Source: Syntrophorhabdus sp. PtaB.Bin027
GTDB taxonomy: Bacteria; Desulfobacterota; Syntrophorhabdia; Syntrophorhabdales; Syntrophorhabdaceae
Direction: 5' to 3'
Length of the DNA: 64,000 nt
Assembly (NCBI GenBank): GCA_002067585.1
Contig: MVQO01000179.1
Coordinates: forward strand, 1-64,000
Shown here piece after piece: positions 37,018-45,798 of this stretch. Below the pieces are notes generated by a model. It saw nothing but the letters and a program-made list of their open reading frames with translations. It ran no database searches and was not told the DNA's origin. Each line of letters starts with the position of its first letter. Position 1 is the first letter of the stretch. Made by a program: the position numbers and the translations under genes.

Positions 37018-37935
37018 TCAGTAATTTCTTGCCTTAACCGTGACGAGCTTCAACAGGGTCAACAACCTGCTGAAATGATGTATGCCTTTTATCAGCAATT
37101 TCATGGCAAGCCAGAATCCGAAAAATAATGAAAAAGGTAAAAGAAATGAATAAATTGTGCATGCCGTGAGGGATTTTGAGAAAACATAAGTTTTTTGCAT
37201 TAGTGTTAAAGGAACTTGGTATTTTAATGAAGTGCTGCCTTGAACAAAAGCCCTTCTGAAAAAATATGATTTTTTAAAACGCTCAAATGGAATGACTTCG
37301 TAAACTATTGCCTCTCTGCACCAGACAAAAATGTGACCTCTTCGATGCATTTCTCGGAAGAATTGAACATCTTCACCTTGGACACCAAAATCAGGATTGA
37401 ATGGATGCAACAAATCATCAAATATGCCTTTATTTAACAGTACGTTTCCTGTGCGCGAACTACTCCAGTGTATTTGAGTACCCGTCTCATAATTGGGTCT
37501 TTCGCAGAACTTTCCTTTGACTATCCATTGTGGCGGTTTTGATTGGAAGCTGGGCATGACAGGGCCAAGGGTCCCGTCTGACTTGAATCGAATAGTGGTT
37601 TCGTAAAGCCCACAAAGCCAATTATTTACTGGAAACTCATCATCGTCAATAAATGCAATATAGGTGCCCCGTGCGTTTTCGACAGCCTTATTTCTTGCAC
37701 GAGCTATGTTCTGAACTGGCTCCACGTAGTAGGCAATCGAGAGATTCGACTGTTCTGCAAAGGATTCCACAGTTTGACGCGCAGATTCGGCAACGTCATT
37801 ATCAACAACAACAACTGAATACTCGAAAAGACCTGCCGTTTCCTGTTGCTCAAGCTTTGACAACAATTTTTTCAGTAGAACAGGCCTTTTATAAGTACAA
37901 ATACAGACGGTTATATGCTTAACCTGTTTTGTCAT
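37018..37935 (-). CDS. Glycosyltransferase family 2
   Basis: 305 residues: ITVCICTYKRPVLLKKLLSK, VVVVDND and YIAFIDDDEFPVNNWL (DxD) indicate a GT-A enzyme. After the catalytic domain there is at least one hydrophobic membrane-like segment (about 255-285, FLLPFSLFFGFWLAMK), so it is probably membrane attached. Confidence 0.85.
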   Translation of the reverse strand: MTKQVKHITVCICTYKRPVLLKKLLSKLEQQETAGLFEYSVVVVDNDVAESARQTVESFAEQSNLSIAYYVEPVQNIARARNKAVENARGTYIAFIDDDEFPVNNWLCGLYETTIRFKSDGTLGPVMPSFQSKPPQWIVKGKFCERPNYETGTQIHWSSSRTGNVLLNKGIFDDLLHPFNPDFGVQGEDVQFFREMHRRGHIFVWCREAIVYEVIPFERFKKSYFFRRAFVQGSTSLKYQVPLTLMQKTYVFSKSLTACTIYSFLLPFSLFFGFWLAMKLLIKGIHHFSRLLTLLKLVTVKARNY

Positions 37936-38006
37936 GGCAAATCAGAAAGCTTTGTGACAAACTTTTAGTAATGGAATGTAGTTGATCAATCGATAAACAG
38001 GCAGGA

Positions 38007-39182
38007 TTATGTTCTTTGCATTTCGCGAAGCAGATGAGAAAGTGCTTTATACATTGTTGCCTGTCCCCAGTGAAGCATTGGGGTCTTTGCTTTTATGCCA
38101 CCAGGGTAGATACGGTAATAAAAATGCCCATCCCGGGCCTGCATATTGTCAATTGTCCATAGGGCAACTTTCTCCGCAAGTTTGAATGAATCGGGGTCTT
38201 CTTTGGAAAACATTACAAGTGTATCAATTGCCTGTGAGGCACACTGTATGTCGATGGGGTATGCCCGATTGTGATAGTACTTTGGACAACCGGATTTTTC
38301 AAAGAAGTTCTCTTTAAAAAAGGTAAAGCCTCTCTTCAGATGTTCCGTAAACGCGCCATCACCGACAGCATCGTTATACCGTTTCAGACTGTCAAGGTTA
38401 TAACCTGTGTGAAAATTATCAAACCAATGGTGCATGGGCTCTTCTCCATAGTACCATGATCCGTCAGGAAGCTGTCGGGTACAACTGTATATCATTGCCT
38501 CTCTGGCCACAGCGAGGGCCTCTGAGTTGCCGGTTATTTTTGATGCCCGTGCCAAAAAACCGGCTCCGAGCATGTTGGAATTATGAACAGAGTTCTGTTT
38601 GAAGGCCACATAGCTCAGACAGGTTCCGTTTTCGGTTCGCTCTCTCGGCAAGTCGAGGATCCATCCAGTTATACTTTTGGCGATCTCCACGAAACGCTCC
38701 TCTTTGAACATCTGATAGGCGTCAAGATATGCATGCCCGATAAGACTTGTCCAGACGATAATAGGTTCAAGCTTTGGGAGCCTGCCCGATCGGCTTGTAA
38801 AATCAAAATGGTTTCCCCAGCTATGAAATTTGTACCGTGATGACTTGTTCCGGTCAAGCCAGTCCAGGCATTGTATAGCCTTTTCCTTATAAACCTGCTG
38901 TTTCGTTTCCCTGAACCTGGCCAGGTATCCCCAGGCCATATATCCCACTCCCTTTGTTGACTCCTGAGGTTTGACCCCAAACAAGGGACGCAGATTAATG
39001 GGGCTCTGTCTCACGACTTGTTGTAAGATTCTTTCCCCGTAAAGGGTATTAAATGTTAATGGACGAAGAAACGAGGACAGACCGTCAAAAGGCTCGTAGC
39101 CTTTGTATTCGTGCTTTTCAACCCATTTCTCCAGACGTTCTGTGCTGTCGCTCAATTTTAGTCTCGTATTTTCCAGTGCCAT
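38007..39182 (-). CDS. (Alpha/alpha)-barrel protein of polysaccharide loci, function unknown
   Basis: 391 residues, all-helical with repeated aromatic-rich helices (HSWGNHFDF, HNSNMLGAGFLARASK, DGSWYYGEEPMHHWFDNFHTGYN, FYYRIYPGG). This is the six-hairpin toroid layout of glycosidases, lyases and sugar epimerases. There is no signal peptide. Similar proteins sit in exopolysaccharide loci under uninformative names. The HHWFDNFHTGYN stretch (about residue 265) is a candidate active-site loop. The role in the pathway is not known. Confidence 0.6.
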   Translation of the reverse strand: MALENTRLKLSDSTERLEKWVEKHEYKGYEPFDGLSSFLRPLTFNTLYGERILQQVVRQSPINLRPLFGVKPQESTKGVGYMAWGYLARFRETKQQVYKEKAIQCLDWLDRNKSSRYKFHSWGNHFDFTSRSGRLPKLEPIIVWTSLIGHAYLDAYQMFKEERFVEIAKSITGWILDLPRERTENGTCLSYVAFKQNSVHNSNMLGAGFLARASKITGNSEALAVAREAMIYSCTRQLPDGSWYYGEEPMHHWFDNFHTGYNLDSLKRYNDAVGDGAFTEHLKRGFTFFKENFFEKSGCPKYYHNRAYPIDIQCASQAIDTLVMFSKEDPDSFKLAEKVALWTIDNMQARDGHFYYRIYPGGIKAKTPMLHWGQATMYKALSHLLREMQRT

Positions 39183-39328
39183 TTTTCTGACCTTGTGCTT
39201 CGATTAAGTGTTCCTGTATCTGCGCGAGGCAGGTTGACAACTCAGTTTTAACTTTGCTGATGAAAACATTTTTTTTGGTGCCCCGTGACTTCCCATCCAT
39301 TTGTCGCCTTTATTTAAATATTTTTGTC

Positions 39329-40507
39329 TCATGCTGCTATCCCGGCAAATAGTGCACAGAACTGAGGTCGTTCCGTATCCCACCGGTGGGCTTGATAAAC
39401 CTGCAGGCCACGGACCAGTATCTGCTCACGTTCCTCGGGATTGTACCATGCCTTCAATATTGTTTCTGCCAGGCTGTCAGCACTCCCCGGCTCAAAAAAA
39501 TAAATCGATGATTCATCGAAATAATCCATGATTCCTCTCGTGCGAGGAGCAATCACAGGTTTGCCCATGCTCAGATACTCAAATATACGGGTGGGAAAAT
39601 TGATTTCGGTGAATTCTGTTCGCATGTTCGGAATCAAACCGATATCGCATTTCATTATTTCTCCGGGTATGTCGTCGAGGTGAACATGCCCGTGGTAATG
39701 AACGCTGTCAGTCAACCCTTTTTCCCGGACCAGCCTTAGGAATGTTTCGACATAGTCACCTTCTCCGTAAACATCGAAAATTATGTTCAACCCTTCACCC
39801 CTCAGAATCGGCAAAGCATCGAGGGCCGTCTGCAGGCCATGTCTCTCCACAACAGTTCCATGATACATCAACCGTAAAATGCTTCTGCTTTTGTCCGTAT
39901 CAACCCGACCCACAGCATGGATTTCCCGGAATATGCCAGGATCAGGCGAGTTCATTACAATATGTATTTTGTTCTCAGGACAGCCGCGGGCTATAAAAAG
40001 ATTTCTAAAAGCAATGTTTGGTGTCAGAACAAGATGAGCATAACGGATGCTTATTTTCTCTAAAAACCGCAATACCTTCACAACAGGATGTTCAGGCCCC
40101 ATGGAATATTTGGCCATGTAGACCTCCGGGGTTGGGTCATGGAGGTCGAGCACAATTTTGCTTCCTGTAAGTCGGGGTAAAAGCGCTGTGAAAACCAAAA
40201 AATCTGGCATGTTATGGACATGCACCACGTCATAACGTCTCGATACATGGCGCACTGACAAACGCATGAGGGCCAGCAGCGTAAAGGCAAAGTATTCAAA
40301 TATGTATCTAAACTGCCCTGCACGTTTACGCCCTAAGGGCAACCTCCTGACAGAGACACCATTGATCGTTTCTTCCTTAGATTCGCCTTCCTTCTGCAAG
40401 CATATGACATCCACTGACATCCCAGCTTCCACAAGCGATTCTGCCTCCCGCCGAACACGGGCGTCCCATCTGTAATACGAAAACACTACTGCTGCTACTT
40501 TTGTCAT
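39329..40507 (-). CDS. Glycosyltransferase family 4
   Basis: 392 residues. VAAVVFSYYRWDARVRREAESL opens the acceptor domain; DVVHVHNMPDFLVF and LDLHDPTPE are typical of GT4 N-domains. In the C-half, RLMYHGTVVERHGLQTALDAL and GLIPNMRTEFTEINFPTRIFEYLSMGKP form the donor-binding site. It is 4 bases from the WbsX gene. Confidence 0.9.
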   Translation of the reverse strand: MTKVAAVVFSYYRWDARVRREAESLVEAGMSVDVICLQKEGESKEETINGVSVRRLPLGRKRAGQFRYIFEYFAFTLLALMRLSVRHVSRRYDVVHVHNMPDFLVFTALLPRLTGSKIVLDLHDPTPEVYMAKYSMGPEHPVVKVLRFLEKISIRYAHLVLTPNIAFRNLFIARGCPENKIHIVMNSPDPGIFREIHAVGRVDTDKSRSILRLMYHGTVVERHGLQTALDALPILRGEGLNIIFDVYGEGDYVETFLRLVREKGLTDSVHYHGHVHLDDIPGEIMKCDIGLIPNMRTEFTEINFPTRIFEYLSMGKPVIAPRTRGIMDYFDESSIYFFEPGSADSLAETILKAWYNPEEREQILVRGLQVYQAHRWDTERPQFCALFAGIAA

Positions 40508-40511
40508 TTTA

Positions 40512-41615
40512 CTACTTGTTCCCTTTCATCTGCTTTTCAGCATTTCTATTCTCAATCTCTTCTTTGAAAACCTCCAAGTATTTTCTTTCAAATTTCAGGT
40601 CTGGCTCTAAGTGATTACCTTCTGCCCATTCATTCCAGGACTTTATGAATATGAGACGATTGTCATAACGCTTGTTTGATACTTGCTTTATAGCAGCTCT
40701 CAGATGTTCGCGAAACAATTCTGGTGTCGATTTGTGAAGGACAACTCCTCGCTTTCCAGATCGGGGGGTATTATCCCAGTTCGGAACAACGCATGGGTGT
40801 ATATGCTCTTCTTCTGCACCCGGCATCAAAAGATATCTATGAATCTTTCCATAATCATATATCTCTTGCGGCCATTTCAATATTTTCCTCACGTAACGTC
40901 GAATCCTTCGTGTTCCTTTCAACTCGGTTAAAGCTGCTAAAGACAGAAAACGTCTTATAATCACCTGTCCATCGAACCCAAAATCTTCGGGTCGCCAATC
41001 ACTGTATTCGATTCCTATCAAATAGAGGTCTTCAATACCATCCTGCCTCGCCATCTGTCTCCAGGTGTCGGTCGTTCTTTTTGGATCAGGTAATTCTTTG
41101 GGTGAGTACACAAGAAAAATCGGCTTTCCATCAACTCTCATATAACGTTTGTCTTTAAATGCCTTTAGTAAAAACCTTAAATGGTTCTCGTCGTCTTCAG
41201 GCCCGGGATAAGTCTGTTCAATCAAAACCCTATCGGGACTTCCATGCCATATCCCAGTCCAGGATTGGTTAGCCCAGCACAGGCAAAAAGGGAAGTCTGG
41301 CACACCTGTATTTAATACCTCATTGAACGGCCTTTCAATAAGCCTTTTTCCTGCAAACCAATAATGATAGTAACAAAAACCCTCAATTCCATACTCTTTC
41401 GCCATTTCTGCCTGAGCTATCCTGGTTTCGGGAACTCGTAAGTCATAGTATCCCAGGTCAGATGGCACGTGCGGCTGATAATGCCCCGGAAAAAGCGGCT
41501 TTGCCTTCCCTGTATTCGTCCATTCGGTAAAACCCTTTCCCCACCATTCGTCGTTTTCAGGAATAGGATGAAATTGGGGAAGATAAAATGCAATAGCCCG
41601 AGCAACTGTTTCCAT
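40512..41615 (-). CDS. WbsX-type GH99-like protein
   Basis: 367 residues without a signal peptide. AIAFYLPQFHPIPENDEWWG, GFTEWTN, GIEGFCYYHYWFAGKRLIE and FCLCWANQSWTG are diagnostic of the WbsX family (glycosyl hydrolase 99-like fold). These proteins are common in O-antigen and capsule loci; a transfer or trimming role in the cytoplasm has been suggested but the reaction is not settled. Confidence 0.9.
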   Translation of the reverse strand: METVARAIAFYLPQFHPIPENDEWWGKGFTEWTNTGKAKPLFPGHYQPHVPSDLGYYDLRVPETRIAQAEMAKEYGIEGFCYYHYWFAGKRLIERPFNEVLNTGVPDFPFCLCWANQSWTGIWHGSPDRVLIEQTYPGPEDDENHLRFLLKAFKDKRYMRVDGKPIFLVYSPKELPDPKRTTDTWRQMARQDGIEDLYLIGIEYSDWRPEDFGFDGQVIIRRFLSLAALTELKGTRRIRRYVRKILKWPQEIYDYGKIHRYLLMPGAEEEHIHPCVVPNWDNTPRSGKRGVVLHKSTPELFREHLRAAIKQVSNKRYDNRLIFIKSWNEWAEGNHLEPDLKFERKYLEVFKEEIENRNAEKQMKGNK

Positions 41616-41650
41616 TGCTTTGCCTCAGGGTAGGGGTATAACCTTGAGCA

Positions 41651-42370
41651 TCATTGCTTCACTCCGAGGAAGAGACCACGGTCCTTCTGAAAACCTGACT
41701 CGATAAATGTTGTAGACAAGCCACTATTCTCCATAGCATGCTGAATCTCTTGCCTGTCAAACAATCCTACCTTGTGTTTGTCTATGAAATGTTTGACCCC
41801 AGCACCCGTTGCAACTAGAAAGTGAAAATCAAGGATTGCCACATCTGTCTGGCGGCGGTTGACATTCATTCTCGCTATTTTTAAATTTGGCTCGTCGACA
41901 AAGGTGGCGAAAGGTTTGCCCTCGACAAATTCATCTTTTGTCATGAAGGGTTCAATAATTGTTACCCCTCCTTTTTTTAAGTGATTGGAAATATTGGATA
42001 TTACTTTGATAAGGTTTGTGTGAGATCTCGCATAAGCGATGGAAGCGTAAAGACATATGACGGCATCGAATGTTCTTTTAAGGTCAAAGGAAGTCATGTC
42101 AGCACTAACAAATTCTATCCCGGGAAATTTGTCTCCGGCAATTTTGAGAATACCTGCATTCTTATCAATACCGGTTATCTTGTAGTGCTTCTTCAGATAT
42201 TTAATATGGTTTCCGGTTCCACAGGCAATGTCAAGCAAATCCCTGCCCGCTGATTTTTTGTGTTTCATGATCAGGGTATGAACCAGGGTGCATTCAGCCC
42301 TATAATCCTTCCAGGAAACGCTTGCATCATAATATTCCGCAAGCTCCATATACATTTTCTCGTTACCCAT
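41651..42370 (-). CDS. Amino-sugar N-methyltransferase-like (DesVI/TylM1 type)
   Basis: 239 residues. SAM-binding motif LLDIACGTGNHIKYL (about 44-58) and acidic GIDKNAG follow an N-terminus YYDASVSWKDYRAE. The ending LFDRQEIQHAMENSGL with KDRGLFLGVKQ resembles the DesVI/TylM1 family, which N,N-dimethylates nucleotide-linked amino-deoxy sugars. This family resemblance is from pattern memory, not a search. It overlaps the acetyltransferase gene upstream by 8 bases. Confidence 0.75.
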   Translation of the reverse strand: MGNEKMYMELAEYYDASVSWKDYRAECTLVHTLIMKHKKSAGRDLLDIACGTGNHIKYLKKHYKITGIDKNAGILKIAGDKFPGIEFVSADMTSFDLKRTFDAVICLYASIAYARSHTNLIKVISNISNHLKKGGVTIIEPFMTKDEFVEGKPFATFVDEPNLKIARMNVNRRQTDVAILDFHFLVATGAGVKHFIDKHKVGLFDRQEIQHAMENSGLSTTFIESGFQKDRGLFLGVKQ

Positions 42371-43118
42371 TTGAATTCCTCAATGGTTTTTGATCTTTCA
42401 CCTTTATATCTGAACGCATTTTAATAACTCGTGCCGGCATTCCCACAGCTACAGCACCGTCAGGAATTGAGCGGGTCACAACGCTGCCTGCCCCGACTAC
42501 GGCACCCTTACCAATATGTACTCCGGAAAGAACTATCACTCCGTATCCAAGCCAGACGCCATCCTCAATTCTGATGTCCCCTTTGGTTGTCAAAGGCTGT
42601 TCAAAGATCATCACGCCAGTCAAAATCCCATGGTCATATGGGTAAAAAGCGCATCGGGGTGCAATTTGGACATCCCGTCCAATTTCAATTGAGCCTTTGT
42701 AAGCCAAAAGATGGCAGCACGGCTGGATGTGAGTATTACTGCCAATCCTAACGCTCCCACCTTGTGCTGTATGAATGTATGTATCTCCAAGCAAGAGGAC
42801 ATTATCACCAAGATTAACCGGACCACCATCTCCCGCGTTAAAAATGACAACCCGATCACCAATGTAAACGTGATTGCCACAAATTACATTGTTATGCGTA
42901 ATCGTTGCATCAGGTGAGATAAATCCTTTTTTATTCTTGCTCGCAAGTTGAATACCTCCTAAGTACCCAGGAGCAACCCAGGTGGCAAACCGGGTAGCAA
43001 TGCGACGCCAAAAACTTGTCCCGGCAAAATGCATCCAGAAGCGAACCCAATAATTCTTAATACTGTAAGGAATCATGGCAGAAAATGATGACGAACATTG
43101 AATCCGGAAACCGCTCAT
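42363..43118 (-). CDS. Left-handed beta-helix acetyltransferase
   Basis: 251 residues with hexapeptide repeats (ATITHNNVICGNHVYIGDRV, VRIGSNTHIQPCCHLLAY, IEIGRDVQIAPRCAFYPYDH) and the terminal cap GKGAVVGAGSVVTRSIPDGA. The H in FYPYDHG is a likely catalytic His. Transfers acetyl from acetyl-CoA to a sugar. Next to the N-methyltransferase and the exporter genes. Confidence 0.85.
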   Translation of the reverse strand: MSGFRIQCSSSFSAMIPYSIKNYWVRFWMHFAGTSFWRRIATRFATWVAPGYLGGIQLASKNKKGFISPDATITHNNVICGNHVYIGDRVVIFNAGDGGPVNLGDNVLLLGDTYIHTAQGGSVRIGSNTHIQPCCHLLAYKGSIEIGRDVQIAPRCAFYPYDHGILTGVMIFEQPLTTKGDIRIEDGVWLGYGVIVLSGVHIGKGAVVGAGSVVTRSIPDGAVAVGMPARVIKMRSDIKVKDQKPLRNSNG

Positions 43119-43135
43119 TTCTGGAGATTTTACCG

Positions 43136-44452
43136 TTAATTTGTACCCGGCTGTCGAGCCGGGCTAAATACAGTAGTCCATTTCAGGAGTGGCCTGACAG
43201 TGCCACTGATGTCCCCTGTATAATCGCCACGAGCCGATTCCCCATCATTACTTTCAATAATCTGAAAAGCAACCACATCAGGCTCATAAAATTGAACAAT
43301 CAGCGGTTCAAGAGTTATCAGGGCCACCCACACAAAGTGCAGGCCTTCCTGCAAAAGGTTGCCGGGAATAAGAGCTTTGCTTACAAAATGTCCGGCAGGT
43401 CTGCTGCGTTTCCTCCAGGCAGGATCAATGTCTAACGCCTTAAAAACAATGACGCCTTCTTCATTCATTAATTGGAAGTGAGGCAAGAGGACATATCCTG
43501 GCTTGAGAACATCATACTCCATTTCAACTTCCACTGATTTATTAATGGCTACAGTATTAGCTATCTTACCATCTTCCGTTTTAATCCGGACAGCGCATAG
43601 TCGGGCAACCTCGCCACCGGGCATCTGCTGGGCATTTGTCCAAATACGTTCACCTGCTGAGGCATCGTCAGAACCCGATAGATAGGTCCGAACGATTGTG
43701 TGGGCCGGTCCTTCAGCTATTAATTTTCCTTCATTGAGCAGGATTGCTCGTTTGCACAAACGGGTGATGGTCGGCATGCTGTGAGATACAAAAAGCACTG
43801 TCCTCCCCTGTTCGCCAACTTCCTGCATCTTGTTCAAGCATTTTCTTTGAAACCGGGCATCCCCGACTGCTAAGACTTCATCCACAATCAGTATCTCTGA
43901 TTCCAGATGCGCCGCAACAGCAAAAGCCAACCGCAGATACATACCACTGGAGTAACGCTTGATAGGTGTATCTATAAATTTCTCTACCTCTGCAAATGCC
44001 ACAATTTCATCAAATTTCTGACGAATCTCACCCTTCTTCATACCGAGGATTGCGCCGTTTAAATAGATATTTTCCCTCCCGGTCAACTCAGGGTGAAACC
44101 CTGTCCCGACTTCCAGGAGCGAACGTATTCGCCCAACAATTTGGACCTCCCCGCTTGTCGGCTCAGTAATCCGTGAAAGGACCTTTAAAAGGGTGCTCTT
44201 TCCAGACCCATTTCGCCCTATGATGCCCAATAAATCACCGCCCCTGATCTCGAATGAAACATCTTTCAATGCCCAGATGGTTTGATCAGATTCGCTCAAC
44301 CCCGGGGCAGATCCACGGAAAAGTCTCTGAGCGCGACGAAAAGGTTCTTTCAAAGACTCTTTGATAGCCTCACGAAAATTTCTGTTTTTTTGGCTCGCAC
44401 CAATTCGGTATTGCTTGCTTAGATTCTCAACTCGAATTACGATGTCAGACAT
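43136..44452 (-). CDS. wzt: ABC-transporter ATPase of polysaccharide export with Wzt-type C-terminal domain
   Basis: 438 residues. Nucleotide-binding domain (about 1-240): Walker A GIIGRNGSGKSTLL, signature YSSGM, Walker B ILIVDEVLAVGD. The C-terminal part (about 270-425) is a beta-sandwich like the O-antigen-recognising domain of E. coli O8/O9a Wzt. This domain in known systems binds a modified chain end, so a terminal modification (for example methylation) may control export. Separated from wzm by a four-helix-bundle gene. Confidence 0.9.
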   Translation of the reverse strand: MSDIVIRVENLSKQYRIGASQKNRNFREAIKESLKEPFRRAQRLFRGSAPGLSESDQTIWALKDVSFEIRGGDLLGIIGRNGSGKSTLLKVLSRITEPTSGEVQIVGRIRSLLEVGTGFHPELTGRENIYLNGAILGMKKGEIRQKFDEIVAFAEVEKFIDTPIKRYSSGMYLRLAFAVAAHLESEILIVDEVLAVGDARFQRKCLNKMQEVGEQGRTVLFVSHSMPTITRLCKRAILLNEGKLIAEGPAHTIVRTYLSGSDDASAGERIWTNAQQMPGGEVARLCAVRIKTEDGKIANTVAINKSVEVEMEYDVLKPGYVLLPHFQLMNEEGVIVFKALDIDPAWRKRSRPAGHFVSKALIPGNLLQEGLHFVWVALITLEPLIVQFYEPDVVAFQIIESNDGESARGDYTGDISGTVRPLLKWTTVFSPARQPGTN

Positions 44453-44458
44453 TGGTAA

Positions 44459-44848
44459 TTACTTTGGCTTAGAGCTCAGAGCTGTGGGCTCAGAGTTTTT
44501 CTTCAGGGTTCTGCGGAAACCACTTAGCATTTTCGATAGGCTTTCTGCGCTTTCGTAAGTTCTTTGGAAATCTTCCTCATCCAAAAATTGCTGCTTTTGT
44601 GCAATAACAAGCTCCGAGACAGACTCAAGCAACGACCCATAAGCTATCTCAATAAATCTTGCCAGATCAGCATCGGAAGATCGCGAAGTCCCCTCCGCAA
44701 TATTAGAAGATATCGAAACTGTTGATCGACGTAATTGATTTATCCGTCCAAATCGCTCTTCTTTTGGAAAAGAACGGGTCAGCACATAGATATCATCTGC
44801 ATATTCTATCGCTCTTTTCCAGATATCTAACTTCTCGAATTTAAACAT
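44459..44848 (-). CDS. Four-helix-bundle protein (S23/IVP family)
   Basis: 129 residues. FEKLDIWKRAIEYADDIYVL, LRRSTVSISSNIAEGTSR and a C-terminal helix match the 23S rRNA intervening-sequence protein family, which is often found in loose genes within surface-sugar loci. It interrupts the usual wzm-wzt pair. The end of the gene and the following bases carry AGAGCTCAGAGCTGTGGGCT repeats. The biological role is unknown. Confidence 0.9.
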   Translation of the reverse strand: MFKFEKLDIWKRAIEYADDIYVLTRSFPKEERFGRINQLRRSTVSISSNIAEGTSRSSDADLARFIEIAYGSLLESVSELVIAQKQQFLDEEDFQRTYESAESLSKMLSGFRRTLKKNSEPTALSSKPK

Positions 44849-44889
44849 CTTCAGCTCTCCACTCTCATCTCTTGGCTATCGTCTCTTCA

Positions 44890-45792
44890 TCACACTACAT
44901 CCGCAAACGTCTTTTCCATACGCCGGAAATAGAAGGCACCGGAAAACAACAGGGCAATCGCTACAAGAGAGGAGACGATAATCATGGGACCAGGAGCTGT
45001 GTTCGTGTCAAGCAATGCCCAGCGGAAGCCTTCAACCACACCTACCATGGGGTTGGCGCCATACAGGGTACGCCAAGGCTCACCAAGCAGGCTGCTCGGG
45101 TAGGCAATGGGTGTTGCAAAAAGCCATATCTGTGTGAGGAAGGGGACAATGTGGCGTATGTCGTGAAACTGAACATAGAGCGCAGATAGCCAGAGTGAGA
45201 CTCCAAGAGCGGTGATGAAGGACAGCATTAGTAAAAGCGGCAGCCAGACTATATTTATAGTCGGCACTATTCCGAAATAGAAGATCATGCCGAGGAGAAC
45301 GGCAAAGGCCAGTACAAAATCCACAATGCCTGCCAGGACGGATGCGATCGGCATGGCCATGCGGGGAAAATACACTTTGGTAATGAGGTTTGAATTTCCC
45401 ACCAGACTGTTCGAGCCCTGGTTTAGCCCATTTGCGAAAAAGCTCCAGGGAACCAGTGCAGCATAAGAGAATATGGGATAAGGAATCCCATCCGAAGGCA
45501 CTTTTGCTAATTTGCCAAAAAACAGACTGAAAACGACCATCGTAAAAAATGGCTGAATGACCGCCCATGAGCCTCCCAGAATTGTTTGCTTATAGCGCAC
45601 CTTGATGTCTTTCCAAACAAAAAAATATAGTAACTCCCGGTATTCCCAGAGTTCCCGGGGTTTGAGGGAAACCCATCCCCTGGAGGGCCTGATGCGAATC
45701 ACCGGCAACGCCTGATCTTTTGAAGAACTCTTTTTTTCAACGGCGGATCGTGCTTGTGAAACCAGATCGCTTACCATTTTATCTGTATTCAT
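44890..45792 (-). CDS. wzm: ABC-transporter permease of polysaccharide export
   Basis: 300 residues with six predicted membrane helices and the ABC-2 signature start ELLYFFVWKDIKVRYKQTILGGSW. The N-terminal cytoplasmic stretch ends with a conserved RPSRGWVSLKPRELWEYR. With the Wzt-like ATPase it forms a channel for undecaprenyl-linked polymer. Its presence beside Wzx/Wzy parts implies a second export route in the same locus. Confidence 0.9.
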   Translation of the reverse strand: MNTDKMVSDLVSQARSAVEKKSSSKDQALPVIRIRPSRGWVSLKPRELWEYRELLYFFVWKDIKVRYKQTILGGSWAVIQPFFTMVVFSLFFGKLAKVPSDGIPYPIFSYAALVPWSFFANGLNQGSNSLVGNSNLITKVYFPRMAMPIASVLAGIVDFVLAFAVLLGMIFYFGIVPTINIVWLPLLLMLSFITALGVSLWLSALYVQFHDIRHIVPFLTQIWLFATPIAYPSSLLGEPWRTLYGANPMVGVVEGFRWALLDTNTAPGPMIIVSSLVAIALLFSGAFYFRRMEKTFADVV

Positions 45793-45798
45793 GTTATC

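Noticed and set aside
39118-39300. Small frame over the 5' end of 38007-39182
   Set aside because: Different frame over the real gene's start with no family features.
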